From: Atopsyche davidsoni | Taxonomy: Eukaryota; Arthropoda; Insecta; Trichoptera; Hydrobiosidae | Reading direction: 5' to 3' | Assembly (NCBI GenBank): GCA_022113835.1 | Contig: JAILWY010000021.1 | Location: 1,364,001 to 1,428,000, forward strand | Length of the DNA: 64,000 nucleotides | Shown: positions 43,161 to 57,900 of the stretch, one piece after another | Layout of the letters: every line of letters begins with the position of its first letter | Position numbering within the stretch: position 1 is the first letter of the stretch | Translations under genes and position numbers: made by a program | Notes under the pieces: model-generated | The model's input: the letters and a program-made list of their open reading frames with translations, nothing else | Database searches by the model: none | What the model was told of the DNA's origin: nothing

Positions 43161-46100
43161 ACGATACAAATATAAAGACCATTAATACGTGTGTTAATTA
43201 AAGACATTAATGACGATCGTTAAAAATTGTTACAGTTATGATAAGATAGAAATGATAGAGTGCGACGTAGTTTAGGTACGAGGGCAGGTTCTTGTTTTTA
43301 CTTTACGAGGTCGTACAAAATTATAAAATACATGCTAAACATTTTGAGAGTAGTTACTTTATAAGGTTATCCGATATTTAGTTGACATTATTCTATAAAC
43401 CTATACGGGTTATTCTTTTGCAGAGGGTATATTTTTCCAATCTAGTACATACTTTTAATTAATAAACTTTTACTCTTTTTAGAAAAATACTCAATGGGCA
43501 AAAAGTAAAAAAAACCGTTTTTTTAATAAGAAAAATAAATAAACGTATTCTTCTGCTTCAAAAGTTATAAAAAAATTAAACTACAAAGGAGTTTGATAAA
43601 AAGTCGTATAAGTTTTCGAGTATGCAAGCCTTCTTAGCCTTTCTGTGATTAGGACAAAGAGGTCATATTTCTGTGCTCTACAAAAGTGCTGTGTAGTTTT
43701 AGGTAGAAAAGCCAATGCTAATGGTCGCAAAGTAAGTAATAGGTAAAGACTTAACGTCTGGAGGGGAGTCTGGACACAATTGAGACAATTTTAAAAGTAG
43801 CAAACATGTGATTTGTACTAAAATTTCAATGTTTATTGAATCACAGATGACCTTGAGGTTTTGGTGGATGACATGCAACCATGATTTTAGATTATTCTTG
43901 ATAATTAAAAATTGATCATAAGTTACCCAGTAATCTAGAATTTCATATACATACAAAATCAATGATGATAATAAAAAGGGGTAAATAATATTAGTTGGAA
44001 ACTGTATGAAATTCCGTAATTACTTTATTTATTTAAGCTTGATGCAAAACTGTTAGCAGTATAAACGACGAGGTTTTGAAAATGTTAGTAGTCTCAAAGC
44101 ACCCGATAATGCATCGCACTACATAAAAAGACGATATGTTTTAAACATATTTTGATTCATAGAAGTTTTTTGTAAATATATATTTGGTCAATATCTACTT
44201 AAATACCAGAAAATTAATATTATAATTAAAATATAAGATTTAATTAATTTGAAATATCCGTTCGTTCCACCCCATTTCGCCCCTGTTCTCCGAGTCACCT
44301 CAAGTTGTTCCCTTAAAAATGCTCCGAGTACTCCGAAAGTAAAACGAGCAGACCGGGCGAGTGGAGGTGAATTAATTAGGTTCGTAATTAAAGTTTGAAC
44401 TTGGCAGAGGACTCCGCGCTTAAGAATCCTGGACGGGCTATTAACGGCGGAGAGCACGACCTTAATGACCTGAGACGTCACGGACAGTGACAGATGTTAT
44501 AAGTAGGGAGTTCCACCTGGATAACGTTAATCTAACCTACAACTTTATAAAAATATATATATTTAGTATTTATATTCTCATGATTTTGCATGTAAAATCC
44601 TACTGTAATACATGAGGGTATTTAAACTGTTAAAACTGGATAAATAAACATTATCTTATAAAGTGTACAGATGAGACTAGTTTAATTAATTGAGATTAAT
44701 ATGTATGTATATAAATATATAAAATATAGAGGGTTTAGTTACTGGAAGAAATCTAGGATAAGTTATGTTAATGGTGGGTGTAAAAATGCAGTTACTATGG
44801 GAAACATCGCCAGCCTGGGCCCAGGACAGCCGCGAGAAAATGATAAATAAAATAGATTTACGACTTTGGCTTAATGAGTGTTTAGTATAAGGAAGATGAG
44901 ACGATTTTTAACAACGGTAGTAAATGTCGCTTCTAATCTATATCTTGTGGTTCTACTTTGACGTGTTTATTCGTTTATTTCTTAAGTTTAAAAATTTCTA
45001 TAAGTTTATTTATTTGAATATAAATTTACGTATAACTTTGATTATTTATTAAAACAATAAACATTTGTATTTTACTGGGATTTTATATTGCTTAGTAACA
45101 CGTATAGTTTTAATGACCTCGTCTTATCGCCTGACATCTCAATGATAATTTGGAGGTTTTAATAATATTTTTTTATTTAATTTTTATTCCAAAGTCTTTC
45201 ATGGTTATGAAATGAAAACGAATGAAATTAAAACAGAGGCACCTAAAATTCTAAGTAACAATAATATTTATAAAAAATTGAAATGAAGGTTTGACATGAA
45301 AGTTTTCTTGATGGCAATATATCAGATTAAATTATAGCCAGTAAAAAAAATTGGTTTGCTTTAAATTTTGAGATTTCTACGAAGAATTGATTTGGAGGTA
45401 TTGTACGATTGTAGTATTTTGAGAAAGCGCTGAAAATTTTATTTTAGAATAAAAGTATACTTGGAATAGTGATTGGTTTCATTAATCAGTCTATATTTTT
45501 AATGAAAATCTCTATTGTAGTCAATCTGCCTGAATAAAAAAAAACCTATAAATATCAATACTTTCATAGATAATTAATTTTAACAACATATATATCGTGT
45601 AAACACGCCCTAAGTCACGATTATAGTTGTGCCGTTTTATATTTGAAATATTATTTTTTATACAAATAAATATGCTTCGAGGCTTTTGAAACAAGATCTT
45701 AAATGTTATTTTTACTGTGTAATAAAACTGTCTACAAATGATATTATTTTTATGTATTTAATATGAGAATGTCACGTAAAATTAACGATACTGATAAAGT
45801 AATAAACGTATGCGTATTTATAACATCGATTAAGGTGATTTGTATGTAGCACGTGCTAAAAAAAATATAAGAATTGAAATATAATAATAGAAAAGTACCT
45901 ATGGGTACTCTTTAAAAGTTATATATCAAATGCTTTATATCACTTTTGAAATTTTTCAGTTGTATTTTGGTTGACCGAAATATGATGAATTATTACAAAA
46001 AATTCTATTTTGACTGTTATTTGAATGCACACCATATAAATATTTTTAAATTGGAAAATCTGTAAAAAATATATATGGAATCACCCTGTATATAATCATT

Positions 46101-47759
46101 TACATACATATATTTTTCAGCAGTTTCAGAGCGCATAGTACGTAAGACGTAGTCATGTTCACGTGACAAGTTTGCCATCTCCGCCCTCGAGCAGTTTCCG
46201 CCCAGGCAGGTCCACCGCCGATCCGGGGCCCGCCCTCCGCCGGTCCGGACCTGGTTAATCAGAGACGCCCATCCCCTCCATGCCCCACCCTGGTCACCTT
46301 GGGCGGGCAGGAACCAGACCCTGGACGTACTCGGATGAGACTCCGCGTCTGCAATGCTGCATAACCCTAACTGCCTTTTGCTTATCATTCGCAAACTGTG
46401 CGACGAGCGCTCACCTCAGCTCTGCTATCTATTTCTTTTCCACCCTGGCAGCTTTGGCACTCGTATAATTATTTGTTATTCAAAACCGTTTATTGATTCT
46501 TGAAAAAAAAAAAAAATAGCATTAAAAATGTAGCGCGAGTTAAATAAAAATAAATGGGCTGTAGATTCACTTGTTAGAACGAGGATCGTGGCGAGATACC
46601 TTTAAAAGTGAATTCAATAAGCTATTCATATCTTTGTGTGTTTGAATAAAAAATAAAAATCTTAAATGGAACTCTTCTCGTTAAATAAGAAGCGCAATGA
46701 CATAGCACGTGTCTAGTTATTAGTATGAACAATTGTGAAACAATCGTTAGGTAAAATTCTTATTTAAAAACATGGCCGTTCTGACCCGCTTCACGGTTCA
46801 TCTAATTACGTGTGACAGAATGATAATATTCAATAATGTCATAATCAATTGAGAGCACATTTGTGGATTTTGAACCGTGAAAAGTAAAAAAACACACACG
46901 AGTTTCACGCCGCGTGACGGTTGAGAGGATGGGTACGTGGTGGGACGTGGCGTTGACCTGTGATGATTGTTGTTCAGCTTACCCAACGTGTGTCACAGTC
47001 GAACGAATCCAGTACAGAAGCAGAAAAATAAAACGTGAAAGTATGTAGATTTTTATGCAGATGATTGTATCAATTTTTATTTTTATTAAACGTGAACAGG
47101 TAACCGGACTCAGGTAATCTAAATAAAAAATCTAAAAACCCCACAACTCTTTAAGAGTATGATGCTGTTAGCAGACAAAGCAGGCAAGCTAGTTTTTTCT
47201 CAAATAATTTTTCATTAGTACTAAAGGAATATAATTTTATAAAATAATTAAATATATTATATAAACATTAAAATCAGACAAATTTATTTTATGATAGTAA
47301 TAGCCTTCTTAAACACGTTCAACCACACATATTTGAGACATTCGGTATTTTTAAGCTTTGAAAAAGGAGTATGAACGTATTACCTAGTATGCTGAAATCT
47401 CATTATAAGGAGTAAACGTGAACTTCTTTTTGCTGATCAATGTTACAAGCAGTAAATAAAAGTAATTTAAAAAAAGTCAAGTTAAAACGTGATTTTTTAA
47501 GTAACTAAAAATAAAATAGAAAATGATTTGAATGTAGTTGACTCTCTTGCATAAAGGCTTATATTGATTTGTGCATATCTTTGACATGAGATATATATAT
47601 AATTTTAAGGTGAAATTATAAAAAAAACCATTCAAATAAGTAATTCGGATAATTTTAAAAAGAACAATTAAATGCAGATCAAAAACAGCGGTACCCAAAT
47701 TTAAAATGATTCCTCTCAATTCCGCTAACTACTTTACAGTCAGCCGCGCAAAAAAAACA
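43161..47759. other. Gene-free stretch with two GC-rich islands
   Basis: Islands at about 44260-44520 (GGTGAATTAATTAGG, GAGACGTCACGG and a terminal CCACCTGGATAAC) and 46130-46350 (CCTCGAGCAG, GGCCCGCCCTCCGCCGG). A poly-A run is near 46503-46517. A patch at 46885-47000 is moderately GC-rich. No gene is supported. Confidence 0.45.
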
Positions 47760-48140
47760 CAAACGAATCCCAAAGAAGGGGGGCCGCAAGGGAAGAAAAT
47801 GGGGGGGGGCGGGGGCGGTCGGGGGTAAGAAAAATACAAAGGGGTGAATGAATCACAGTTGCGGTTCAAGCAAGCGGGGGAGGAGGAGGAGAGGGGGTGG
47901 CTTCCATTAATTACTCCTAATGAAATCCCCCCCGCCCCCCATTCCTTAATTACTTTATATCTGGAGAGACTGAAGGAGTGGAGCCCACGGCGCGGGTCCG
48001 GTTTTCAAGAAGCCTGAAAAAACCCCCGCAGTGGCTCCGTGCTGGCCTAGTTCCGGGCAAGTCAGGTGTTGCGAACGGCTTGAGGTTGGATGCCATCTGG
48101 CACGAGGTCTCCGCAGTGCTCTCGCAGCACTTGCTCGCGC
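47760..48140. promoter_or_regulatory. G-rich/C-rich island flanking TAATTA homeodomain motifs
   Basis: A G run (47801-47816) and an opposing C run (47927-47940) bracket G/A-rich sequence and a TAATTA at 47908-47913. A second TAATTA sits at 47947-47952. The two runs are complementary, so the block could fold back or form quadruplexes. GC-rich sequence continues to 48140. It is non-coding. Confidence 0.4.
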
Positions 48141-51100
48141 CTCTTTGTTTTCAATTTACATAAAACATTTAAAAAAACCAAAGCTGTATTGCCCACACTG
48201 CCACACAACTGACAACCTTACAGTGAATTTGCCAATAGCACGATATTACGCAGTGTTTTTAAAAAAAAAAAATATTATTTATGATACTCAAAATAACAAT
48301 TCGCTATTGGATTATTACTAGTACATAATACTAAAGCGTGTGTAGGATGCTCAAATCTATATTTATGCTGGCTTATAAAAAAGTGCTTGATGCACATATT
48401 TGAGCATAATTATTTAGCATATAACGATTTTTTTACTACTCAATCGAAGAAACAATCGACGAATAAAACAACAATTCATATTTAATCTTCGAATAATTAA
48501 ATTATTTGATAAATAAAATTGTGAAATATTTTGAAATTTTAGTAAAGTTCACGTATTATCCAGATTTCTTGGGTAAATATCTTTAATTTCAATTTAAAAA
48601 GTATCAATATCTGTGTCGACATATGTGTCAAGCATTGAGTTATTAAACTTTTGTCATTATACATTATTCTTTCTGACTATTATTTAATAAAATATTAGAC
48701 AATCTAATCTGAACTATTTTGTCTTTTAATAAGGATTCTCAAGAGTGAATAATAGTTTGTCTAATCTATCAAACATATGTAAAAAATCTATCAAAACATA
48801 ATAATGACTTAAAAAGTATGATCGAATTATTTTTTTCCTTAAAAATATTTTTTAAAAATTTCAAACGAAAGTGATTGACAGTTTCGTCATATCAGTTTTT
48901 GGTTTTGAAAATATCGTGCATTAAAAATATTTTCAATAAATTTCAGAATCAGACTCGCATTAACCTTGTGCAATGATAAAGCAGCCCCTCAAAAAATAAA
49001 AACCTCTTTAGCGAGACTACTCAAGCAAGGTGTCTTAGATCGGCATAGGGGGCGAGGGATGCTCCTAAAGGGTTGGCACTTGCAGGGGGTGAGAAAACTG
49101 AAAAAACAACCTGCAGGGCAGCAGGGGACGGAGTGGGAGGACTGATTGCCGAAAGATGCGCGGCTGACGGACGGATCACTAAAGATCTATTTTGTGATTT
49201 GTAAAGATTGCGGAGTCGAAAGGAGCCATTGTTTGGGTTTGTTCAAGTGTTGAGTGTTTTAATTGAAATTTTGTATGCCTTTGTGATTTTTGGGGGTGAT
49301 TTTTAAAATTGTTATTAAAAGAAATTTGATGTTTTCAAATTATTTTCTTGGCTGAGTAAAAACCTAGTTCGAAAAACTTTATACAAATATTGTTTCAATA
49401 ACTCTGAGGTCCACCACTCATTGACGTCATCGTCAACTTAGAGCTAGAGTTAGATGATCCCTTCATAGATTGAAAAATACGTTATTTTAAGTAATAAATT
49501 AAATAATATAAAATAAAATATTTGGTTTACCTCATATGTCAATGCTGAAAAGAAATCTCGTGATTTAATTCTCAAGAATTAAATTCTTGAGAATTTATTC
49601 ACATTTAAGAATAGATTTTGGTAATACCTATATTCGAATAATTTCAATATTCATTATCTTATTTGTAATATTAAAATTACCAAATCAAGTAATATAAAGG
49701 CGGATATTATATATTTAAAAAGATTGGTCTGTAAAGTTTAAGAATTTAGTTTTGTTTACATAGAAAATCATAATCATTGTGAGATTTTTGTTTCAAAAAA
49801 ATAATTATTTAAATCAAACAAATAACACGATTTCGCAAGTATTAATTGAATCGAGATAAACTAATTAAAAATCATCTAAAAGCGAAAAATATGAAAAGAA
49901 GAAATTGTAAAATTTATTCACAAAAAAAAAAATATTGGCAAATCGAATTCTGAGAAAAAAGCCTCACAAAGGACCAAGCATTCAAATTATTCCCGAGATC
50001 ACTTAAAAAGTCCACCCGTGTTACGAAATCAAAAGTAATTTGTACACAGCCTTCGGAAAATCTTTTCACAGAAGCGGAAGGGAGCTTGATTAGGAACCGG
50101 ATGTAGACGCTAAATTAGGCAAAGGGGTGGCCGGGGGTGTGTGGGGTGGGGATGGAAATTAAGAAGAGTCACCACCCTCAAACCGAGCGACGCCAAAACC
50201 AAGAAGTGAGCCAAGGAAGAAACCTTCGATTGTGATGCAAGCATAGATAGGATCATCGTTAAAACAGATTTACATTATCGATACAATCAATATATTGGAA
50301 TAACAATTAGCTATTAACTTTTTTTATAATTATATATGTTTATAATAACTTAAGTGTAGAACTTACAGTTTCCAAGAGTAGTTATTAGTAAACGATAAAA
50401 GTTCGTGTAAACGTCAATTACGTAAATTAGCCGATAGCATAATCTTAATAAAAGTGTTTTTTAATAGTTTACTAGTCAAAAATGGTTTTGGCTATTAAGC
50501 TAGCTTGTCAGTTGTGTCACAATGTGTGTGCAGGATTTACTGCAAGCGAAATGTTGAATGGGTGGTTTTATGTCATCAATAATGAATTCCGTCAATCAGC
50601 TGTACCTAGTGAACGTATTAAATTTCCAGCAGTGGAGTTGAGCAACTAATTGCGTTGGTCGCATTTTGGTGGAGTGAATTATTTAAGCGAAGTCAATGAG
50701 GCCAGCAGAGGTGGTGCAGAGGTTAAAATCTTCTTCTTGAAGAATTCATCGATCCGAAAGTCAAGCATTTGACGGGACCTTATTGGTTTGGGTAATTTTG
50801 AAGAAAATAAAAGAGCTATTAGAAAGGAGAAGAGAGATATGATAGCTCGGATTAAAAATACCCCTGAGTTCAACGTGTGATTGTAATATTTATTTTTTAA
50901 TAAGTGTATTAAAAATTATCTTTACATTGATTCTGTAATCGTTATATGTATTTTAGGTAAAGTTAAATCAAAAGATAAAGGCGAAATAGTTTCTGGAAAT
51001 ATGAAAAAATATCACGTTATCAAAACGATTAAAGGCTTTAAGGATTAAAAAAAGGTTTTGTGCTTGGGGCATATCCGTGTTTATTAGAAGGATGGATGAA

Positions 51101-52856
51101 ATCAACCCTCTCAGAATCGCCCCCAATCTGAAGGTGAAAGAAAAGGATTTAATGACAGTTTTATCATTTCCAAAATTGGCGAGGAATTAAGGCACCGCCG
51201 GAAGTCTCTGCCGGATTGACGATGAAAAGAAAGGGATGAGGCCTTCCCGAGGGGTGTTTTTAATTAATTTATTTTATTATTTTTGCACTCCGTTCGGTCT
51301 TTATTTCGTGCCCGGCCGCCGTGTTGGTTTTATTGAGGAAATTTTCAAGTAATTAGTCTTTTATTATTATATTATTTCTGTCCGTGAGACGCCCGGGGGT
51401 AGGACCGGTTTCTCGGGGCGGGAAGTTGACGGAGCCCCCGAGCCTCGGTTGACGCGACTCCCCGTAATTTGAATTTAAGGTTTTTATGATCGGTTAAAAT
51501 TAAACTTACGTTAATGTTGTGTTTTATGAAGGTGGAACTTCGCAGGAGCCCCGGAGGACAGCTGGGGGTGTTGTAATATTTATTTTTAAACGTTCGGCCT
51601 CGTTAAGGTAATTGTGTTCATTTTGATTTTTAATGAGACATTCACCCTGGATTTTTCAACGTACCTTACTTTGTTATGCTCAGTAATATTACGTATTCCT
51701 GGCAACAAAAGTTCCTGTGCTTAAAATATACTAAAGTGTACATAACAAAACAAAATCTACGGGGACTAATGAGATGTAAAAGTATATCACCTCTTTCAGA
51801 ATTCTTAAAAAACATTTTTTTCTAAAAAATAAAATTAAATCTACTTACTACCTTGACTAATTTTAAAGACGTGTTATTATTGGTTCTTATCACGCTAGTA
51901 GAACTTGCAATGGTGCTTAAAAAAGTCTAAATACTACACGTTCTCTTTTTTCATTTTGTCAAAAAAAAAATACCAGAAAAGAGGAAGTTTTTGGATAACA
52001 ATTGAAAAAAAATGATAGAACACGATCACTTGATAAATTTATTTTATAATATGTTATATATTTCAATCAAAGTTTGTCGAAGTTTAAAATTACCCAGAGG
52101 TTTAATTAAAAACAAGTGCAGTATTATACAGAGTTGATTGTTTGCTAGGTTGAATTAGCCTGACGTCATAGAGCTGTGTTAATAACAGAAGATTTTTAAT
52201 AAGGCAACAAAGGGCCGGCCTCACAAAGGCAACTCCTGAGGTGGCTGGCGTACACGCGCTTGTAGTTAGCGCTTGCGGGGCCCATTGTGCTCGAAATGAT
52301 ACTGCTGGAACCAAACACTCTCGAACAAGGGAGGTGATGCCGAAATTAGGCGCATTGTTGGCGGTGACTTATTTACTCGAAAATATAATTAACCGAAAAA
52401 GTTATCGCGAGAGCATATAATATTATAACCACCTAGAAAACATTTATTAGCTATTGTGATATTTTAGCTGGTGCGTGTGAGAATTTCATGTAATTTTACT
52501 GTGCGTATGAAATTTTATCTTGTGAAGATTTTGAGTAAATGACACCAGGCCGTGATAGCCGGGAGAAATGAACGAAAAACAATCAAGGATATTTCTCATT
52601 GTATAATCATAGAATCGTTAGCTTTAAACAAATTACTAATTATTAATCTTTGATCAGAAGAATATTGTACTATTTTAATTTTTTTTTGATATAATTTACT
52701 TTACAACCTAAAAAAAGATTGGCTTAGAAAAAGGCATTCTTTTAAGCATTTACCGCAAATACTTTATACCGAGAAAGCTTTTTCGTATATTCCCTTACTT
52801 TCAAATCAAGAAATAAACTATATTTTTTTAACGAAATAACAAATTTTTATGTATCT
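48141..52856. other. Gene-free stretch with several GC-rich islands
   Basis: Islands at about 49000-49180, 50080-50220, 51060-51490 (GCCCGGCCGCCG, GACGCCCGGGGG), 51530-51600 and 52200-52330. A near-perfect hairpin is at 49567-49595. No gene is supported. Confidence 0.45.
49567..49595. repeat. Perfect 14-bp inverted repeat around one base
   Basis: AATTCTCAAGAATT, one A, then AATTCTTGAGAATT: exact reverse complements with a 1-nt spacer. It is AT-rich. No terminator role applies in this eukaryotic intergenic context. Confidence 0.75.
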
Positions 52857-52924
52857 ACCGGGACTTGAATTTGGGACCTCATTCTGTACGCCAATGTAAT
52901 GATAACTATTGGATCACGAGGTAG
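52857..52924 (-). repeat. tRNA-like fragment, probably SINE-derived
   Basis: On the minus strand it has an A-box-like TGATCCAATAGTTA, then GAGGTCCCAAATTCAAGTCC, where AATTCAAGTCC is a B-box relative, followed by CGGTAG. The spacing matches insect tRNA-derived SINE heads. It is degraded, and no tRNA fold is convincing. Confidence 0.45.
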
Positions 52925-55900
52925 TGTATCTCATATTTCCAAATTTTATGCGCCTTTTCAAAATAAAATACATTGTGTCACATTGCTCTTTGGCAGGTAT
53001 TTCTTGTGTAAAAATTAAAATTCACAGAGTTTTTCTTGCAAAATTGGCCGTAAATAATTTAGAATATCAATCACAAGCTGTGGCTATGTGGGTCGCGCGG
53101 ATGGTCGTTTTTCATTCCGAGCACACCGCCGGCAATACAATTCATAAACCTTCACACTCTCCGAAACTTCCCGATGAGAAAACTTTGCGAGGCTCTCTCG
53201 GCAAAAAGCGAGAAAAAACACCTTTTCACGCGCCCCGACAGAACAATGTGTTATTATGAAGGGGTAGCGAACCCGCACAGAACCTACCTAGGCGGGCGCT
53301 GGGCGCGGTGCACCCCCACCCACCCTCTGTTATCACAATGAGAGTTGGATCGAACACGTAGACAAATATTAGACTATCATGTTTCGGAGATTAATCAAAT
53401 TATACATGATTTTGAACTTTTATCTATTTTATGTCTAAGAAATTCGTATAAAAGCAATCATGTAGAAATTAAGATCATAGAGCGTCTCGAATTTAATTTT
53501 GGGAGTATGTTAAAAACACTTCTACCATTTAATGCTAATTGCATTGATTTAGATAGAAAGTCTGCAATGAACCAAAACATGATTTGATTATGAATAAAGT
53601 AGTAATTAATTTTTGTTTTTTTTTTGGTCTATAATAAGTGAATTGTGGTCGTACCTAATTTCAAGATATTTTTGCCAATGGTACACGTGGAAATAAGAGA
53701 TTACTTGTGATGCTGCTCGTTCTACATTGGAAAAGTATCAAATAATATGAAAAATTTTACTGTCAGATATATGAGTTGAGATAATTGCGCATAAGTAAAT
53801 TTATGAAAATTATTTTTCGCGTCTATCAACATTGTTGTAAGCTGACAATGCACAAAATATAAAACTCAGTAAATTAATGATACACATCAAAATAATTTTC
53901 TTGAAGTTACAAATGTATACTATAGTATTAAGAGTACTTTTTTGCATGTTCCAATTAAATATCTGCACACTGATTATTTCTACATAAAATTTGACAAATT
54001 GTATACTATTAATTTATGTTAATTATAGTGTGTTAATTAAATTTTGATTCCGAATTAATGGTATAAAGATATTTGCAGTAAAGAAATAATTTAATTGAAA
54101 TCGTGTTATGTCTAAATTCAATGCTTTTAATATAAATCAAGCAAGCTATCATAAAATAAATGAACAAGAGAAATACATTAAATCCAACTAAATATAGCTA
54201 CAAAAAAAAAAAAACTTAATAAAACACAAAAAAAATACAGAGATCGATCTGCGGCTGTCGCACCGAAGAACAAACGCACTCCAAAACAAAAAGTCGCCTT
54301 TACTCCATCGGATTTCACTCTGGATTTTCAAATCCATAAGGTCACCTCTTATCCACCGTTGGCCGTTCACCCCCCGCCCCTACCACGCTTCCAGAGACTG
54401 ATATTAATGAGGCAAACTTAGCAGCTGACAGGGGGGTCGCCGGGGAGAGGCCCCCGGGCTGCGCCCCCCGGTGACACCTTTTGGATTGGGAATATGTTTG
54501 CCGGGCTACCCACCTCTACCTACACCCCTTCGCGTTGTCTTCTCGTGTGAAATATGAGAGCGGAGCGTGTTTTTGATATGGGTGATTGTGGAGGAGACCA
54601 GATGTTTTTAAATAATTCTGCCCGGAGATACAATTAGGTGTTTGATACAAGTGGGGCTGTGATTTTCACTGTAGATGTAGGAATTATACACCTTTAGGAA
54701 ACACATCGCATTACGTAATTAATTTAATTTCAATGATAACTAAATGTTGAGTCGTAGTAAGCAGCTCTACATAGTTAAATAAAATACCACAAATAAACCA
54801 ATCGTGAATTTATTTATTTAGGGAAGAATATAGTACACGAGTATCGTGCTGTGTGATAAATTTAAATTATATCAGTATAATTTAACGTGGTTTTAATTTA
54901 AAAAAAACTTAGTTAAAATGAAAATAAGTTATTTATCGTTTAAATTAAATTATGTAAGTATTATTTTAAATGAAAATACAAAACTATTTTCGAGATGTGT
55001 AACTGAATTGTCTAAAAGACAGCGATATATTTTTACACTAATTTATTGCCATTCGCTACAAAATTCACAGCTAAAAAATAATACATAAGACGCCGCATAG
55101 TTGCCAGCCAATCTAACTTTGCAGCTTGTAAACTTGCTTGACGGTTTCCATCCCTCAGGTCTGTGGAAGGTGGAGCCTCCCCGACTCCCAACCCTTAAAC
55201 AATTTACAATCAATAACTCTTCTGCCCAGACATGTGTGTATGGGATAAATTTACGTGGGGTGTAAGAGATTTTAAAACGGCCAGTGGCAGGGCGGAGGCT
55301 CGATAGATATTAATGAAGGTGACTTATTTTCGTTTGCTTTTGGGAATGGAGGACTGTGTTGCGTTTCAATAAAGTTTTTTGTACAAGGATTGTTTCACTG
55401 GTTCTATTACTCTTATGCTTTGAGATACTGTCTTGATAATTCGTTTCGATACTTAAATTAAAAAGGTTTGATAGAATATTCACATTGCTTTATTTCTAGA
55501 CAATAATTTACTACACCAGCTGGGGAGCCTGTTTTTAAAAATATTTGTATATTATTATATTTAACGTAGTACATATAACGTACTATTGATAAGTTTAAGA
55601 TAAAAACATACTTACAACATAAATGAAAAAAGTTAGTAAATAAGTTAAAGTTAAGACAACGTTTTTTTTTTCTATCTTATTTCCATTTCTATACTTAAAA
55701 AATATATATAAGATAAAAATGTTTTGTTTATTTTAAATTGAGTTTCATTTTGATCGATGAATTACATAATCATTCAAAATCAGATAATAGGAACGAATAA
55801 TCTATAGACCAATTTTTTAAGAAAAGTAAGTGGTCTCAATCAAAAGGCAGAGGTAAGTTTTGGGACGCAACCGTGAGGAGCCACTTTTGCGAATCTGGAA

Positions 55901-57659
55901 TTTGCGTTACTTATAACACAAAAAAATTAATTATTTTCAAGAAAATAAAACTTATTGATAGTCGTGACATTGTAGTCTGTAATTAATGTAACTCAGTAGT
56001 AGCGTTTTACGATTTACAGTTTTTATGTTTTTCCGTATTGTTCTGAGGTCTTTGGTATTTTTTTACAAATAAGTAGTTAAATATATTAAGGTAGCATAGC
56101 TGTACATTACGTGCCGGCACTGCACGTATGTTCAAACTCTGGAACATTCTCAGATCCAATCCCGGCATTACATAAGTGTGGTTGGCCTCTTCTCAGTCGT
56201 TCACAATTAGCAGGATCCGCCAGTGCTGTACGTACCGACCGGCCCACGGTACATCTCTACCAGGATATCGAGTAGTAATGGGTATCATCGATCTATGTTC
56301 ATAACCGATTCCAAATAAATCATAAATGTAATCGATCTATGTATGTCTAGAATTAATCGATCATTAGAAATCCACAACACTGTTTACTTTACATATATTA
56401 TGAAGCAACAGATTATATGAAACATACCAAAATTAACAAATATAAAGCTTTTATTCATACAATCAAAAGATGTGTTATAATTAAGCAATTTATTTAAGAT
56501 AGAAAATATTATTATTTTTTTAAATATATAAAACAACTACTTTAAATACCAATCTCGATGTCAACAGGTTACGCAATAAACATGAATACGAATATATATT
56601 TGGTATTATTTTGACAAATAATCAATCATCTATCTGTTTAGCATAAATAATTTAAATTGAAATCTATTCTAGATTTTATAAATAGCCTGCCTCGCTATAA
56701 ACCTGTTTAAATCTCAATCGCTTTGAAGGCACAATACACCCTTGCGAGGTGCTTCTACCCCTGACCTAAATATCGAATCTGCTTGATAAATAATCTACAC
56801 GGGGGCTGCTGCCTCTCTGAGGGAAGGTGCCTCCTCCTCACACTTCCTGACTATACAGGATGGCCCTTTGCATACAAGTTATTAGGAACTATTTTTATTA
56901 CGCATCCTTATATTAATTTATTATTTCTTTAATAAAGTGAGTCGAATTTCAATAAATGTAAAATGCAGTGAGTTTATAATCTGAGGTTTTGATTCATTTC
57001 GTGAGATGTGAAGTTAAACAAAAAAATAACACATTCCATATATATATAAATATTAAATTTTCCAAAATTTTATTAATGTAATCAAAATTAATTTTATAAG
57101 CGTTTGGTCAGTTGAAATTATCAAACCATTTTTTTTAACGTAACCAATCAAAGTAATATATAAAAACAGTCAAGTAGAGTAAAACTCAAAAGTTTCGAGT
57201 ATTACAAAAGCACAAAAAAAGTTTTATTGTTCCAAAAGTTAGTTGTGCTTACTGAATTTTTTTAACTTTTATATTTCGTTGGTATTACTATATTTTGTTG
57301 CTTTTGAGTATTAATTTTATTGAAAGCATATTTGACAAAATTAATATCACAGACTGTTTTAATTTGTAATACTAGAAATTAAAAAAAAAAAAAAAACAAA
57401 TACATGTCTAGGATATTGCTAACATATTTGTATGAGTACTTTTACCTTTCAACCCCGAAAAAAGCTTTTGAAAGGCAGAAGTGCGCGTTATCTCAATTTT
57501 TTTTTTGTGTGTGATAGAAATGAGAATTAAGTTGATAGAAATTTTCATATCCGGAGTATTTATATTTGTTGTTATTTTGAGCTTGTTGAAAATAGGCAAT
57601 GTTTGCACCGTGAAATATTTTGAATGAAATCTTGGTATACATGAGTTTTTCTTTTTTGC
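52925..57659. other. Gene-free stretch with GC-rich islands
   Basis: Islands at about 53085-53345, 54340-54545 (CCCGGGCTGCGCC), 55130-55330, 56100-56280 and 56700-56860. Other sequence is AT-rich, with a poly-A run near 57380-57396. No gene is supported. Confidence 0.45.
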
Positions 57660-57900
57660 ATGAAAAGCGAGCCCGAGCCACCCTGTACACGATGAAGGCA
57701 GCCCGGCAGGAGTGCGGAGTCCATTAGGGAAATGATTGATTGGGCGTGCGAGGCGAGACGAAGGAATATCTGCTTTTAATTTGCGAGGGGATTTTCGTAT
57801 CTCGGAGCCGAGCACTGTCTTAACTAATTTGGGAAAAAAGCGCGCAGTGATGGATCCCGGCCGGAGTGCCACTTAGTCTTTTGCGGAGCGTTTTACGTGT
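57660..57900. promoter_or_regulatory. GC-rich island with Exd/Hox-like motif
   Basis: A bounded block with a TGATTGAT (57733-57740), the form used by Exd/Pbx-Hox dimers, followed by GGGCGTGCG. It ends near TTTTGCGGAGCG. It is non-coding on inspection and a candidate enhancer only. Confidence 0.35.

Noticed and set aside
22060..55860. Splice-donor consensus AGAGGTAAGT at about 22067 and 55849 as evidence of hidden exons
   Set aside because: A 7- to 8-base donor match is expected several times in 64 kb by chance, and no matching coding frame or acceptor supports an exon.
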